Positions 5,457 through 5,705 of a stretch of DNA of 5,705 nt are shown here, in pieces. The stretch covers positions 1 to 5,705 of the forward strand of contig JAHAIU010000190.1 in the NCBI GenBank assembly GCA_018372555.1. Reading direction: 5' to 3'. The stretch comes from Clostridium sp. GTDB lineage: Bacteria > Bacillota > Clostridia > Clostridiales > Clostridiaceae. Within the stretch, counting starts at the first letter, position 1. Every line of letters starts with the position of its first letter. Both the position numbers and the translations under genes were made by a program. The notes below the pieces were generated by a model. That model saw nothing but the letters and a program-made list of their open reading frames with translations, was not told where the DNA came from and searched no databases.

Positions 5457-5705
5457 ATTTTAATGTTTACATTTATAAAATATATTGGGAATCTAAAAAT
5501 GCCACAATATGATTATGGATATATGTTAGAATGTTCAAACTATTATGAAGAAGATGGAAAGGGAAAATTATTCTTTTCACCACAAGGCATACAAAGTACT
5601 AGTAACTATGATTTTAGAAATGTATTTTCAGTTGTTTATTCTGTTGGAAAACCAATAAATGTAGATACATGTAATTTCGAAGCTCCAAGTTTCTATGAAA
5701 TGGAT
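5457..5705 (+). pseudogene. GH32 (sucrose-6-phosphate hydrolase/fructosidase-like) gene lacking its N-terminal half
   Basis: The open frame from 5457 to the window end encodes a GH32-like segment: IKYIGNLKMP, then YGYMLECSNYYEEDGKGKL, then FFSPQGIQ. In the family the EC(P) motif carries the catalytic acid/base Glu (here the E of LECS, with S in place of the usual P), and FSPQG follows closely. In a normal gene about 200 residues would come before this, including the NDPNG nucleophile motif; none of that is upstream. The frame has a stop at 5436-5438 and begins exactly where the ISL3 end stops. An ATG at 5463 has no good ribosome binding site. The gene therefore looks beheaded by the IS event. 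It continues past the window edge, so the C-terminal state is unknown. Confidence 0.75.

Noticed and set aside
1..5705. CRISPR array, tRNA or rRNA genes
   Set aside because: No regularly spaced repeats and no tRNA- or rRNA-like sequence were recognised on either strand by eye.

Overview
The window is AT-rich, has strong Shine-Dalgarno sites and carries Firmicutes-type regulation: a BglG/LicT antiterminator, a probable cre site and many Rho-independent terminators. This suggests a low-GC Firmicute, and gene content and codon use would fit a gut member of the Erysipelotrichia. That placement is inference, because no marker gene is present.

Layout. Positions 1-40 hold the end of a terminator for a gene to the left. 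Positions 98-193 hold a broken group II intron 3' end, unusual in having two successive domain VI-like hairpins. Positions 194-380 show no gene. A sugar-utilisation locus follows on the + strand. It has a promoter overlapped by a cre-like site (381-409), a leader with a RAT-like hairpin and overlapping terminator (451-526), a BglG-family antiterminator (547-1377), a terminator hairpin (1392-1437), a beta-glucoside-type PTS IIBCA permease (1493-3355), a ChbG/YdjC carbohydrate deacetylase starting 3 nt later (3359-4123), and a second nearly identical terminator hairpin (4203-4245). A DUF1275 (YoaK-like) membrane protein (4314-5030) with its own strong terminator comes next.

The right end is scarred. 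On the - strand lies a dead ISL3-family element: an N-terminal zinc-finger piece of the transposase followed directly, in another frame, by a piece of its C-terminal region. Its probable outer end abuts a GH32 (sucrose-6-phosphate hydrolase/fructosidase-like) gene on the + strand that lacks its N-terminal half and runs off the window.

How it may work together: the permease would import and phosphorylate a beta-linked disaccharide, ChbG would remove an acetyl group from an N-acetylated sugar, and the antiterminator, controlled by PTS phosphorylation, would open transcription when the sugar is present. The substrate is not shown by the sequence, and no 6-phospho-glycosidase is present here. I see no clearly new system. 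The most unusual structures are the doubled intron domain VI, the permease-deacetylase pairing without a glycosidase, and the IS/GH32 rearrangement junction.
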